Shown here: positions 27,601 through 37,900 of the stretch, in pieces
Layout: every line of letters begins with the position of its first letter
Position numbering within the stretch: the first letter of the stretch is position 1
From: Ahrensia sp.
Lineage (GTDB): Bacteria; Pseudomonadota; Alphaproteobacteria; Rhizobiales; Rhizobiaceae
NCBI GenBank assembly: GCA_002698425.1
Contig: NZXU01000034.1
Location: forward strand, 58,191-122,190
Direction: 5' to 3'
DNA: 64,000 nt
The notes under the pieces: model-generated
What the model was told of the DNA's origin: nothing
The model's database searches: none
What the model saw: only the letters and a program-made list of their open reading frames with translations
Program-made: the position numbers and the translations under genes

Positions 27601-28617
27601 ATGAACATGATGAAAACGGCCATGCTCATCGCCGCGATGACCGCCCTTTTCATGGGGATCGGCTACATGATCGGCGGCAGCGGCGGCATGATGATCGCCC
27701 TTGTCATCGCTCTGGCGATGAACGCGTTCTCCTACTGGAATTCCGACAAGATGGTTTTGCGCATGTACAATGCCGTCGAGGTCGACCGGGCAAACGCGCC
27801 GGAATATTACGGCATTGTCGAGTCGCTCGCCGAGCGCGCCAACCTGCCGATGCCGAAGGTCTACCTGATCAAGAACGACCAGCCGAACGCTTTCGCGACC
27901 GGGCGAAATCCGGAAAATGCCGCCGTCGCCGCCACTACCGGGCTGCTGGAACGGATGAGCCGCGAGGAGGTTGCCGGCGTGATGGCGCATGAGCTGGCCC
28001 ACATCCAGCACCGCGACACGCTCACCATGACGATCACCGCGACGCTGGCCGGCGCGATTTCCATGCTCGGCAATTTCGCCTTCTTCTTCGGCGGATCGCG
28101 CGACAACAACAATCCGTTCGGCTTCATCGGCGTGCTTGCCGCGATGATCGTCGCCCCGCTTGCGGCGATGATCGTGCAGATGGCGATCAGCCGGACACGC
28201 GAATATTCGGCCGACAGGCGCGGCGCCGAGATTTGCGGAAATCCGGAATGGCTGGCGAGCGCGCTCGGCAAGCTCGCCGCCGCTGCGGGCCGCACGGTCA
28301 ATGTGCAGGCGGAGCGCAATCCGGCGACCGCGCATATGTTCATCATCAATCCGCTCAACGGCCAGCGCGCCGACAACCTCTTTTCCACCCATCCGGACAC
28401 GGAAAACCGCATCCGCGCACTGATGGCGATGGCTGCCGAGATGGACCGGCCGGCGCGGATGGAGACGCAAGTTCGAGAACGCCCGGAAACCGCGGCGGCG
28501 CCGGCGGAAGAGCCTGTTTCCCGTCCGGCGAAGACCGGCTCGTCGGGCATTCCGAAAACCGGCCAGACCCGATGGGGACGCGACGGCGGCGGCGGCAAGA
28601 AGGGCCCCTGGGGTTGA
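27601..28617 (+). CDS. htpX: Protease HtpX homologue
   Basis: 338 residues, inner-membrane zinc metalloprotease for misfolded membrane proteins. Two N-terminal membrane helices, zinc motif HELAH at residues 130-134, two further helices, third ligand in [11 protein letters not shown]. The last 60 or so residues are an extra proline/alanine-rich then glycine/lysine-rich tail ending GKKGPWG, longer than in E. coli HtpX. The stop overlaps the TTG start of the methyltransferase gene. Confidence 0.94.
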   Translation: MNMMKTAMLIAAMTALFMGIGYMIGGSGGMMIALVIALAMNAFSYWNSDKMVLRMYNAVEVDRANAPEYYGIVESLAERANLPMPKVYLIKNDQPNAFATGRNPENAAVAATTGLLERMSREEVAGVMAHELAHIQHRDTLTMTITATLAGAISMLGNFAFFFGGSRDNNNPFGFIGVLAAMIVAPLAAMIVQMAISRTREYSADRRGAEICGNPEWLASALGKLAAAAGRTVNVQAERNPATAHMFIINPLNGQRADNLFSTHPDTENRIRALMAMAAEMDRPARMETQVRERPETAAAPAEEPVSRPAKTGSSGIPKTGQTRWGRDGGGGKKGPWG

Positions 28618-30020
28618 GCGCACCGCATCGCAAGCGCGGACCGGACAAACGCCGCAGGCACGCCGCCGCCGCTCCTTCCCCCGACAAGCCGGGCCTGGCC
28701 GCGCGTCAGGCGGCGCACTGTATTCTCGGTGCGATCCTCGACGCCAATTCCTCCATGGACGGGCTGACCGACGAGGTTCACGGCCATCCGCAATATCTGG
28801 CGCTGGAACCGCGTGACCGGGCGCTGGTGCGCGCCATCCTGCTGACGGCTCTCCGCAACCTTGGCGAACTCGACGCGACCATTTCGCGGTTCACGGAAAA
28901 GCCGCTTCCGGCCGGCGCGACCGGCTTGCGCAATATCCTGCTGGCAGGCCTCGCCCAGATCCTGTTCCTCGATGTGCCCGATCACAGCGCTGTCGACCTT
29001 GCCGTCACCGCCGCGCAGGCCGATCCGCGTTCGCGGCGTTTCGCCAATCTCGTCAACGCCTTGCTGCGGCGCGCCGCCCGCGAGAAGGAAGATCTGCTGG
29101 CGGAGTTCGCGGCGCGTCCCGTGCGCGCGCCGCAATGGTTCGCCGACCGGCTCGATGCGATCTACGGCGTCGAAACCGCCGCCGCCATCGATGCCTGCCA
29201 CCGGCTGGAAGCACCGATCGACCTGACATTGAAGGCCGGGGAACAGCCGGAAGCCGCCGAATGGGCCGAAAAGCTCGGCGCCGTCGTTTTGCCGACCGGC
29301 TCGCTGCGGCTGACCGGCCCGTCGCGCGACATTGCCGAACTGCCCGGTTTTGCCGATGGCGCGTGGTGGGTGCAGGACGCCGCCGCCGCGATGCCGGCGC
29401 GCCTGTTCGGGGACCTCGCGGGCAAGACCGCGCTCGATTGCTGCGCCGCGCCGGGCGGCAAGACCGCCCAGCTCGCAGATGCCGGGGCGAAGGTCACGGC
29501 GCTCGATCTCTCCGCCAACCGTCTGAAGCGCCTCGCGGGCAATCTCGAACGGCTCGGCCTGTCGGACGCCTGCGAGACGATCGCAACGGACCTGTTCAAA
29601 TTCGCGCCGGAAGACGGGTTCGACGCAGTGCTGCTCGATGCGCCCTGTTCCTCGACCGGGACCGTGCGCCGGCACCCGGACGTGCCCTTCGCCAAGTCCG
29701 CGGCCGATATCGAGAAACTCGCGAGCCTACAGGCGCGCATGCTCGACACGGCGTCTTCATGGGTCCGGCCCGGCGGTGTGCTCGTCTTCTCCAACTGCTC
29801 CCTCGATCCGCTGGAGGGAGAGGCGGTCGCCCGGCGCTTTGCCGCCGCGCATCCGGATTTCGCGATTGCTCCGGTCATGGCGGAAGAGGCGCCCGGATTT
29901 GGCGACGCGATCGACGAAGACGGTTTCCTGCGGCTCACGCCGGCGCATCTCGATCTCGGCGATCCGGCGCTCAGCGGTGTCGACGGCTTCTTTGCGGCCC
30001 GTTTTCAGCGGCTTGCCTAG
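28614..30020 (+). CDS. RsmB-like rRNA (cytosine-5) methyltransferase
   Basis: 468 residues. N-terminal NusB-like RNA-binding domain (about 25-150: [27 protein letters not shown]), then SAM methyltransferase: motif [15 protein letters not shown], motif [17 protein letters not shown] with one catalytic cysteine, motif [14 protein letters not shown] with the second. This matches RsmB/Sun, which methylates C967 of 16S rRNA in E. coli. TTG 28614 overlaps the htpX stop (TTGA). The gene is followed by heparinase and purH, an order I recall as common in Rhizobiales. Confidence 0.9.
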   Translation: MSAPHRKRGPDKRRRHAAAAPSPDKPGLAARQAAHCILGAILDANSSMDGLTDEVHGHPQYLALEPRDRALVRAILLTALRNLGELDATISRFTEKPLPAGATGLRNILLAGLAQILFLDVPDHSAVDLAVTAAQADPRSRRFANLVNALLRRAAREKEDLLAEFAARPVRAPQWFADRLDAIYGVETAAAIDACHRLEAPIDLTLKAGEQPEAAEWAEKLGAVVLPTGSLRLTGPSRDIAELPGFADGAWWVQDAAAAMPARLFGDLAGKTALDCCAAPGGKTAQLADAGAKVTALDLSANRLKRLAGNLERLGLSDACETIATDLFKFAPEDGFDAVLLDAPCSSTGTVRRHPDVPFAKSAADIEKLASLQARMLDTASSWVRPGGVLVFSNCSLDPLEGEAVARRFAAAHPDFAIAPVMAEEAPGFGDAIDEDGFLRLTPAHLDLGDPALSGVDGFFAARFQRLA

Positions 30021-30101
30021 TGGGCGAAAGCCGTCTCTGATTGTAAAGCGGGTGCGAATCAATATCCTTCGATTCGTCACGACCGGCGGGATGGAGAACA
30101 T

Positions 30102-31796
30102 TTGGGCCGACCCACATTGATGAACGACCCGGCTTATTGGGTGTCGGGCGTTCGAATATTCTGGTCCGGGCTGCGCCGACGCGTCCAAAAAGGGCCGGTA
30201 TTCGCCTGGCGGTTCATAGGACCGGTGCCGGAACGGCTGGTTATGGTCCCGCCGGACCTGCGGCCGAACGACCCGCTCGTCGCCCGCGACATCTATGAAG
30301 GCCGCTACTCCTTCGCCGGGCGGGTCATCGATACGGCCGGCGCGTCGCCCTTCTCCGTCGTTCCGCCGTCTCCCGCCTGGGAGGACGCGCTCAACCGGTT
30401 CCGCTGGCTGCGCCACATGAAGGGGGCCGGCAGCGACCTCGCTTCCACCAATGCGCGCGCGCTGGTCAATGACTGGATCCTCAGCCATGGCCGCAATCTC
30501 AACGGCAATCCGTGGAAGATGGAGGTCACGGCGGCGCGGGTCATCGCGTGGATGCAATATTCGCGGTTGCTGCTGATCGACAGCGATCCGGTCTTCTACC
30601 GCCGTTTCATGGGATCGCTGGCGCGTCAGGTGCGTTATCTGCGCGGCCTTGCCGGTTCGATGAGCGACGATCTCGACGCGCTCAATGTCCGCATCGCGCT
30701 CGCCTATGCGTCGCAGGTGCTGCCCACGTCGCAGCGTTTCGAGAATTCCGCGGTCAAGAACCTCGAATACCAGCTGAAGACGCAGATTCTGCCCGATGGC
30801 GGCCATGCCAGCCGCTGTCCGGACGTGCTTCCGGGCTTGCTCGCCGATCTCTTGCCGCTGGCGCAATGCTATGTCTCCGCCTCCAAGCCGGTGCCGCAGG
30901 AGTTGGTGCATGCCGTCGACCGGATGTTCCCGTCCCTGCGCTTCTTTCGCCATGTCGACGGTCATATCGCCCTGTTCCACGGGGCCGGCAGCGGCAATCT
31001 CTATCTGACGGCGGCGGTGCTGCGGCACGACCAGAACGGCGCCCGGCCTCTCGGCCACATGCCGCATTCCGGCTACCAGCGTCTGGCGCGGGGCAGCACG
31101 GTGCTGATTGCCGATACCGGCGTTGCGCCCGGCGGGCCGCACGGTTTTACGGGCCACGCCTCCTGCCTCGCCTTTGAAATGTCGAGCGGACGGCAGCGGC
31201 TGATCGTCAATTCCGGCGTCGACAGCCTCAATCGCGAGAGCTACCGCGAGATGGCGCGGATGACGGCCGCCCATTCGACGCTGGTGCTCGACGATACCTC
31301 CTCCGCGCGCTTTGCCGGTTTCGGCTCGGCTTCGCATGACAATCGCCAGAGGATCATGCCGGGGCCGTCCAAGGTGCGTATCGAGCGCCGCGACAACGAA
31401 TCCGCGCCCGGCTTCGTCGCCCAGCATGACGGTTATGCGCGCCAGTTCGGCCTTTGGCACGAACGCGCCATCTCGCTGCATGACGATGGCACGCGCATCG
31501 AGGGCCGCGACCGGCTGGTGCGCAACGGCAAGTCCGGCAATCCGTCGCAGCGGCAATTCGACATCCGGTTCCATCTGCACCCGGTCGTGCGCGCGACGCG
31601 CGAGGACCATCGCTCGATCCATCTCGCCACCGACCAGGGCGAAAGCTGGCTGTTCACGGCGAACAGGGGCGACGTGGTGCTGGAGGACTCCATCCATTTC
31701 GCCGGCATCGCCGGTCCGGTCCGGTCGCACCAGATCGTGATCTCCGCCATGTGGCCGGAAATCGACCGCGTCGAATGGATCCTTCGAAAGACCTGA
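30102..31796 (+). CDS. Heparinase II/III family protein
   Basis: 564 residues with an N-terminal alpha-helical toroid and a C-terminal beta domain of the heparinase II/III type (HSGYQRLARGSTVLIADTGV and HASCLAFEMSSGRQRLIVNSG mark the junction). Such enzymes eliminate uronic-acid polysaccharides in some bacteria, but this Rhizobiales group has no proven substrate and no export signal is obvious. Start choice is open: TTG 30102 has GGAGA 4-8 nt upstream, while ATG 30120 lacks one. It lies between rsmB-like and purH genes. Confidence 0.8.
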   Translation: MGRPTLMNDPAYWVSGVRIFWSGLRRRVQKGPVFAWRFIGPVPERLVMVPPDLRPNDPLVARDIYEGRYSFAGRVIDTAGASPFSVVPPSPAWEDALNRFRWLRHMKGAGSDLASTNARALVNDWILSHGRNLNGNPWKMEVTAARVIAWMQYSRLLLIDSDPVFYRRFMGSLARQVRYLRGLAGSMSDDLDALNVRIALAYASQVLPTSQRFENSAVKNLEYQLKTQILPDGGHASRCPDVLPGLLADLLPLAQCYVSASKPVPQELVHAVDRMFPSLRFFRHVDGHIALFHGAGSGNLYLTAAVLRHDQNGARPLGHMPHSGYQRLARGSTVLIADTGVAPGGPHGFTGHASCLAFEMSSGRQRLIVNSGVDSLNRESYREMARMTAAHSTLVLDDTSSARFAGFGSASHDNRQRIMPGPSKVRIERRDNESAPGFVAQHDGYARQFGLWHERAISLHDDGTRIEGRDRLVRNGKSGNPSQRQFDIRFHLHPVVRATREDHRSIHLATDQGESWLFTANRGDVVLEDSIHFAGIAGPVRSHQIVISAMWPEIDRVEWILRKT

Positions 31797-31902
31797 GCGG
31801 CTCCATCTTTCGTTGCAAAAACGGGCCGCGCCGATAGGCAAGCGGCGACCGGCATGCTAGCAGCGGCCCGATCCCCTTATTCACGCATCGAGAGATCGGC
31901 TT

Positions 31903-33519
31903 ATGGCTGTCGTTTCCAAGAAAATTCCCGCGCCCGACCGGGTCGCGATCCGCCGGGCGTTGCTGTCCGTGTCCGACAAGACAGGCCTGCTGGACCTCGC
32001 CCGCGAGCTGGCGGCGCGCAATGTCCAGATGGTGTCGACGGGCGGCACGAAGAAAGCGATCGCCGATGCGGGCCTGCCGGTGATCGACGTCGCCGACGTG
32101 ACCGGTTTTCCCGAGATCATGGACGGGCGCGTCAAGACGCTGCATCCGTCGGTGCATGGCGGGCTGCTCGCCGTGCGGGACGATCCGGAGCATGTCGCGG
32201 CGATGGAGGCGAACGCGATCGAGCCTTTCGATCTCGTCGTCATCAATCTCTACCCGTTCGAACAGGTCGTCGCCGCCGATTCCGACTATCCGACCACCAT
32301 CGAGAACATCGATATCGGCGGGCCGGCCATGGTGCGCGCCTCGGCGAAGAACCATGCCTATGTCACCATCGTCACCGATCCGGCGGATTACGCGGACGTT
32401 TTGTCGATGATGGCGGAAAACGAGAGCTGTTCGACGCTCGAGAAGCGCAAGGTCTTCGCCGCGCGCGCCTTCCAGCGCACCGCGAGCTATGACGCGATGA
32501 TCTCGTCCTACATGGCCGAGCAATTGTCGCTGCCGCCGGTCAGCCGGCATCACGCCACCGGCGGCACGCTGTCGCTTGCCATGCGCTATGGCGAGAACCC
32601 GCATCAGGCGGCCGGTCTCTACCTTACCGGCGAAAAGCGCCCCGGCGTCGCCACCGCGACCCTGCTGCAGGGCAAGGCGCTCTCCTACAACAACATCAAC
32701 GACACCGACGCCGCCTACGAACTCGTCAGCGAGTTCGACCCGGCGAAGCCTGCCGTCGCCATCATCAAGCATGCCAATCCCTGCGGCGTGGCGACGGGCG
32801 ACACGCTCGCCGACGCCTATCGCAAGGCGTTTTCCTGCGACCAGACCTCGGCCTTCGGCGGCATCGTCGCGCTGAACGGCACGCTCGACGCGGAAGCGGC
32901 GGAGGAGATCGTCAAGATCTTCACCGAGGTGATCATCGCGCCGTCGGTCACCGACGAGGCGGCGGCGATCGTCGCGGCGAAGAAGAATCTGCGCCTGCTG
33001 ACGGCGGGCACGCTCGCCGATCCGCGCGCCAGGGGCGTCCTGGTCAAATCCGTCGCGGGCGGCTTCCTGAAGCAGGAGCGCGATAATGCCGTGGTCGACG
33101 ATCTCGACCTGAAATGCGTGACGAAGCGCCAGCCGAGCGAGGCGGAACTCGCCGACATGAAATTCGCCTTTCGCGTTGCCAAGCACGTCAAGTCGAACGC
33201 CATTGTCTATGTCCGCGACGGCGCGACCGTCGGTGTCGGCGCTGGCCAGATGAGCCGGGTCGATTCGGCGCGTATCGCCGCGCGCAAGGCGGAGGACGCG
33301 GCCGAGGCGCTCGGTCTCGCCGAACCGCTGACCAATGGCTGCGTGGTGGCCTCCGACGCCTTCTTCCCCTTCGCCGACGGGCTGCTGTCTGCCGTCGAGG
33401 CGGGCGCGAAAGCGGTGATCCAGCCGGGCGGCTCGATGCGCGACGACGAGGTGATCGCAGCCGCCGACGAGCACGGCATCGCCATGGTCTTCACCGGCGT
33501 CCGGCACTTCCGGCATTGA
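31903..33519 (+). CDS. purH: Bifunctional AICAR formyltransferase / IMP cyclohydrolase
   Basis: 538 residues, last two steps of purine synthesis. The N-terminal MGS-like cyclohydrolase domain has [32 protein letters not shown]; the C-terminal transferase has [33 protein letters not shown] and [13 protein letters not shown]. Length and motifs are complete. It converges on the UMF1 transporter gene with 7 nt between stops. Confidence 0.97.
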   Translation: MAVVSKKIPAPDRVAIRRALLSVSDKTGLLDLARELAARNVQMVSTGGTKKAIADAGLPVIDVADVTGFPEIMDGRVKTLHPSVHGGLLAVRDDPEHVAAMEANAIEPFDLVVINLYPFEQVVAADSDYPTTIENIDIGGPAMVRASAKNHAYVTIVTDPADYADVLSMMAENESCSTLEKRKVFAARAFQRTASYDAMISSYMAEQLSLPPVSRHHATGGTLSLAMRYGENPHQAAGLYLTGEKRPGVATATLLQGKALSYNNINDTDAAYELVSEFDPAKPAVAIIKHANPCGVATGDTLADAYRKAFSCDQTSAFGGIVALNGTLDAEAAEEIVKIFTEVIIAPSVTDEAAAIVAAKKNLRLLTAGTLADPRARGVLVKSVAGGFLKQERDNAVVDDLDLKCVTKRQPSEAELADMKFAFRVAKHVKSNAIVYVRDGATVGVGAGQMSRVDSARIAARKAEDAAEALGLAEPLTNGCVVASDAFFPFADGLLSAVEAGAKAVIQPGGSMRDDEVIAAADEHGIAMVFTGVRHFRH

Positions 33520-33526
33520 TACCCGC

Positions 33527-34897
33527 TCAGGTCCGCGATCGGACCGGGATCAGGAACAGCATGCCGATGACGAACAGGATCAGGATCGGGGTGATGCCGA
33601 TGCGCTGGCTGTCGAAGGCGACCGTGAACACGCCGATCGCCCAGGGGGCCAGAAAGGCCGTGGCGCGGCCCGACAGGGCGTAGAGGCCGAAGGCCTCGCC
33701 GACCCGCTCCGGCGTCGACTGGTCGACGAGCAGGGGGCGCGACGAGGATTGCAGCCCGCCGCCGGCCGCGCCGATCAGCGCACCGGCCATGTAGAAGGCG
33801 ATGTCGGGAAGGCTCGATCCTTCAGCGACCGGCATGAACAGCATCTGCGTCTCGGAGATCGAAATGACCAGCGCGCTGGCGACGATCAGCACGAGGATAT
33901 TGGCGACGACCACGGTCTTCGTGCCGAGGCGCGTATCCAGCCAGCCGGAGAGGATGCTGCCGCCTATGCCGGTTATGCTTGCGAGGATTCCGAAGACGCC
34001 CAGTTGCAGCGTCGTCCAGCCGATCACGCCGACCGCATAGATGCCGCCGAACGTGTAGAGCCCGTTCAGGGCGTCGCGATAGATCATGCTGGAGACGAGG
34101 AAGGAGAACAGGCTCCGTTCCTTCGAGATGTTGCGGATGGTCTGCCACAGATCGATCAGGCCATCCCGGATGGCGCCGGAGATGCGCTCGCGGCGCGGCG
34201 CGTCCGGGGTGAACAGAAACAGCGGAATGATGAAGACGACGTACCAGATGGCGGTGAGCGGGCCGGATGCGCGGTCGCCCTCGAACTGTGCGGGATCGAG
34301 GCCGAGGATCGGCGTGATGCCGATCAGCGTCTTGCCGGAGACCGGATCGGCGACCATCAGCAGCAGCATGGCGATCAGGCATATCAGTCCGCCGGCATAG
34401 CCCAGCGCCCAGGCATTGCCGGAAAGACCGCCGAGCTTCTCGCGGCTAACGAGGCCGGGCATCATCGCATTGTTGAAAACGGCGGCAAATTCGAAGCCGA
34501 TCAGCGCCACGACGAAGGCGGCGAGACCGAAAGTGATCGTCGCCTGATCGGCTGCCGGCGGCACGTACCAGAGCGCGAAGATGCCGAGGGCGGCGAGGAC
34601 GGAAAAGCCGAAGATCCAAGGCTTGCGGGGGCCGGTCGCGTCCGAGATCGCGCCGAGGATGGGCGACAGGACAGCGATGATGAGCCCGCCGAGCCCGGCG
34701 GCGAAACCCCACACCGCCTGACCGTCCGTGGGGTTGGCCGCGACCTGTCCGGCGAAATAAGGCGCGAAAATGAAGGTGATGATGAGGGTGTGGAAGGGCT
34801 GCGCCGCCCAGTCGAAGAACATCCAGCCGAGAATGCCCTTGCGGCTGACGGCCGGTGTGCCCGCCGCCGGCGTGTCGTCTGAACCCAGCACGGTCAT
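33527..34897 (-). CDS. UMF1-type MFS transporter
   Basis: 456 residues, about 12 membrane helices, UMF1/Atg22-like branch of the MFS (opening [23 protein letters not shown], then [18 protein letters not shown]). I chose ATG 34897, with AGGAG 10 nt before; the longer ATG at 34951 overlaps the glutamate dehydrogenase gene. It is immediately downstream of that gene on the same strand, probably one transcript. Substrate unknown; in lysosomes and vacuoles relatives export amino acids, which would fit the neighbour. Confidence 0.85.
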   Translation of the reverse strand: MTVLGSDDTPAAGTPAVSRKGILGWMFFDWAAQPFHTLIITFIFAPYFAGQVAANPTDGQAVWGFAAGLGGLIIAVLSPILGAISDATGPRKPWIFGFSVLAALGIFALWYVPPAADQATITFGLAAFVVALIGFEFAAVFNNAMMPGLVSREKLGGLSGNAWALGYAGGLICLIAMLLLMVADPVSGKTLIGITPILGLDPAQFEGDRASGPLTAIWYVVFIIPLFLFTPDAPRRERISGAIRDGLIDLWQTIRNISKERSLFSFLVSSMIYRDALNGLYTFGGIYAVGVIGWTTLQLGVFGILASITGIGGSILSGWLDTRLGTKTVVVANILVLIVASALVISISETQMLFMPVAEGSSLPDIAFYMAGALIGAAGGGLQSSSRPLLVDQSTPERVGEAFGLYALSGRATAFLAPWAIGVFTVAFDSQRIGITPILILFVIGMLFLIPVRSRT

Positions 34898-34916
34898 TGC
34901 CGCCCAACTCCTGTCA

Positions 34917-37900
34917 TCAAGATACGAGGTCGGCGAGAAGGCCGGCCGCAACGGTCAGGCGCGACACGGTCAGGCCTCCCGAGGTTGTCATGTCGCCGAT
35001 CCGGTCCTGCACGCGCGCGATGCGCAATTCGTTGGCGTCATGCCATTCGGCCGCCGCGTCACGGGCCGATTTCTTGGCGCCGGCCGCAGCAAGCGCCGCA
35101 TTGGTGATGGCGATACGCGCCGCATAGATGTTGTCGAGCGCCCGGTTCTGCGCCAGCCCGTCGAAATAGTCTTCGGTCGACAAATCATAGGCGAGCCGTT
35201 CCAGGCGGCCGATGCGGAACATCTCCGTGACGGCGAACATTGCTTCCGCCGAATCCAGAACGGACCGCCCGGTGGCCTTCGAGACGCTGAGGATATCCGG
35301 CGTCATGGCGAGAATCGGCATCAGTGCGATCCGCTTCGCGACGGCGTCGGTCAGTCCGGCCTCCTTCAGCGATTGCTGGCGCTCTCCGACCCATTCGACG
35401 AGATAGGCGGGCATCACTGAAAGGAGTTTCGGTTCCAGCGCCTTGGCTGCGTTGCGCAGGGCTTCGACGGACCCTTCGAGCGGCGCATGGCTTTCGCCCG
35501 TCTTGATGAAATGCCCCGTTGCCTGGCGCAGCGCGTTGCCGAGTTCCTCGTAGATGGCGAGCTGTCGTTCGCCCGGGATCTTGTTGTCCAGCGCATCGAC
35601 CGCGGCATAAAGCGGCGGAAAGCCATAGGCGTCGCGCACGGCGACATGGGCGCGCACGATGCCGCTCGGCAGCATGCCGGTCGCGTCTTCGAAGCGGCTG
35701 ATCAGCGAGGTGCCGCCGCGATTGATCGCCTCGTTGGCGAGCTGTGTTGCGATGATTTCGCGGCGCAGCCTGTGGCTTTCGATCCGCTCGGCGAAATTCT
35801 TGACCATGCGCGGCGGGAAATAGGCCATCAGGTCGGCATGCAGATAGGGATCGTCCGGCAGGTGGCTTTTGACGAGGTCGTCGAACAGTACGATCTTGGC
35901 GTAGGAGAGCAGCACGCCGATTTCGGCGCGCGTCAGCCCTTTCCCGGATTTCTTGCGTTCGGCGATCACGTCGTTGTCGGGCAGGAACTCCACCGCGCGG
36001 TCGAGCGCGCCGCGTTCCTCGAGATACTCCATCAGGCGCTGCTGCAGCGACACGATCGCCAGGCCGCGCTTTTCGGCGAGCGAGATAGCCAGTGTCTGGT
36101 GGTAGTTGTTTTCCAGCACCAGCGCGGCCACCGTCTCGGTCATTTCGGCGAGCAGCTTGTTGCGCTTCGGGCGCGGCAGCGTGCCGTCATCCATGGCTGG
36201 TTTTAGCGCGATCTTGATATTGACCTCGACGTCGGAGGAGTTGACGCCTGCGGAATTGTCGATGGCGTCGGAGTTGCACTTTCCGCCATGCAGTCCGTAT
36301 TCGATGCGGGCGCGTTGCGTCATGCCGAGATTGGCGCCCTCGCCGACGACCTTGGCGCCGACTTCGCGCGCGGTGATACGGATCGCGTCATTGGCCTTGT
36401 CGCCGGCGTCGAGATTGCTCTCGCCCGAGGCGCGGACGTAGGTGCCGATGCCGCCGAACCACAGAAGCTCGGCCGGGGCCTTCAGGATCGCGGTGAGGAT
36501 TTCGTTCGGAGAGGCCTTGGTCTTGTCGAGACCGATCGCGTCGGCCGCCTCCTTAGATAGGGTGATCGACTTCTGCGAGCGCGGGAAGACGCCGCCGCCC
36601 TTCGACAATGTCTTGACGTCGTAGTCCTGCCAGCTGGACCGCCCGAGCGCAAACATGCGCTGGCGTTCGGCATAGCTGGTCTTTGGATCGGGATCGGGGT
36701 CGATGAAGATGTCGCGGTGATCGAAGGCGGCGACCAGCCGAATCTGTTCCGACAGCAGCATGCCGTTGCCGAAGACGTCGCCTGACATGTCGCCGACGCC
36801 GACCACGGTGAAGGGCTCGGACTGGATGTCCTTGTTCATCTCGCGGAAATGCCGCTTGACCGCCTCCCAGGCGCCGCGCGCCGTGATGCCCATCTTCTTG
36901 TGGTCGTAGCCCGCGGATCCGCCAGAAGCGAAGGCGTCGTCGAGCCAGAAGCCCATTTCCTGCGAAATCGCGTTGGCGGTGTCGGAGAAGGTCGCCGTGC
37001 CCTTGTCGGCGGCGACGACGAAATAGGGGTCGTCGCCGTCGCGGCGCACCGTCAGCTCCGGCGGCACGACCGTATCGCCCTCGAGATTGTCCGTCACCGA
37101 CAGGAGCGTCGCGATGAAGGTGATGTAGGCGTCGCGGCCCGCTTCGAAAATCTCGTCGCGGCTGCCGCCGGCGGGCAGGCGTTTCGGAAAGAAGCCGCCC
37201 TTCGCGCCGACCGGCACGATGACGGCGTTCTTGACCTGCTGCGCCTTGACGAGGCCGAGCACCTCGGTGCGGTAATCCTGCGGCCGGTCAGACCAGCGCA
37301 ATCCGCCGCGCGCGACAGGGCCGAAGCGCAGATGCACGCCTTCGACCTGCGGCCCGAAGACGAAGATTTCGCGGAAGGGCTTGGGATCCGGCAGGTCGGG
37401 GATCGCGCGCGAATCCAGCTTGAAGGCAAGCGAGGTGCGGAGCTTTCCGGCCGGGTCCGGGCTGAAATAGTTGCTGCGCAAGGTCGCGTCGATCACGGTG
37501 AGGATCGAGCGCAGGATGCGGTCGTCGTCGATCGACGGCACGTCGGCAAGCTGGTCGGCGATCGCGGCGCGAATATGCTTGGACGTGACCTCCGTGTCTT
37601 CCTTCGGATCGTCGTGGCGGGCCGGATCGAACAGCGTTTCGAACAGGTCGTAGAGTTGGCGCGCGAGCAGCGGGTGGCGGATCAACGCATCGGCGATATA
37701 GCCCTGGCCATAGGGCGTGCCGGCCTGGCGCAGATAACGGCCATAGGCGCGTAGCACGGTGACCTGCCGGCAGGTCAGTCCGGCGGCGAGCACGAGCCCG
37801 TTATAGGGATCGTTGTCGCTTTCCTTGTTCCAGACCGACAGGAAGGCGTCCTCGAAGATGACGCCGTCATCGTCGAGTGAGATGGACTTGCCGGACTGGC

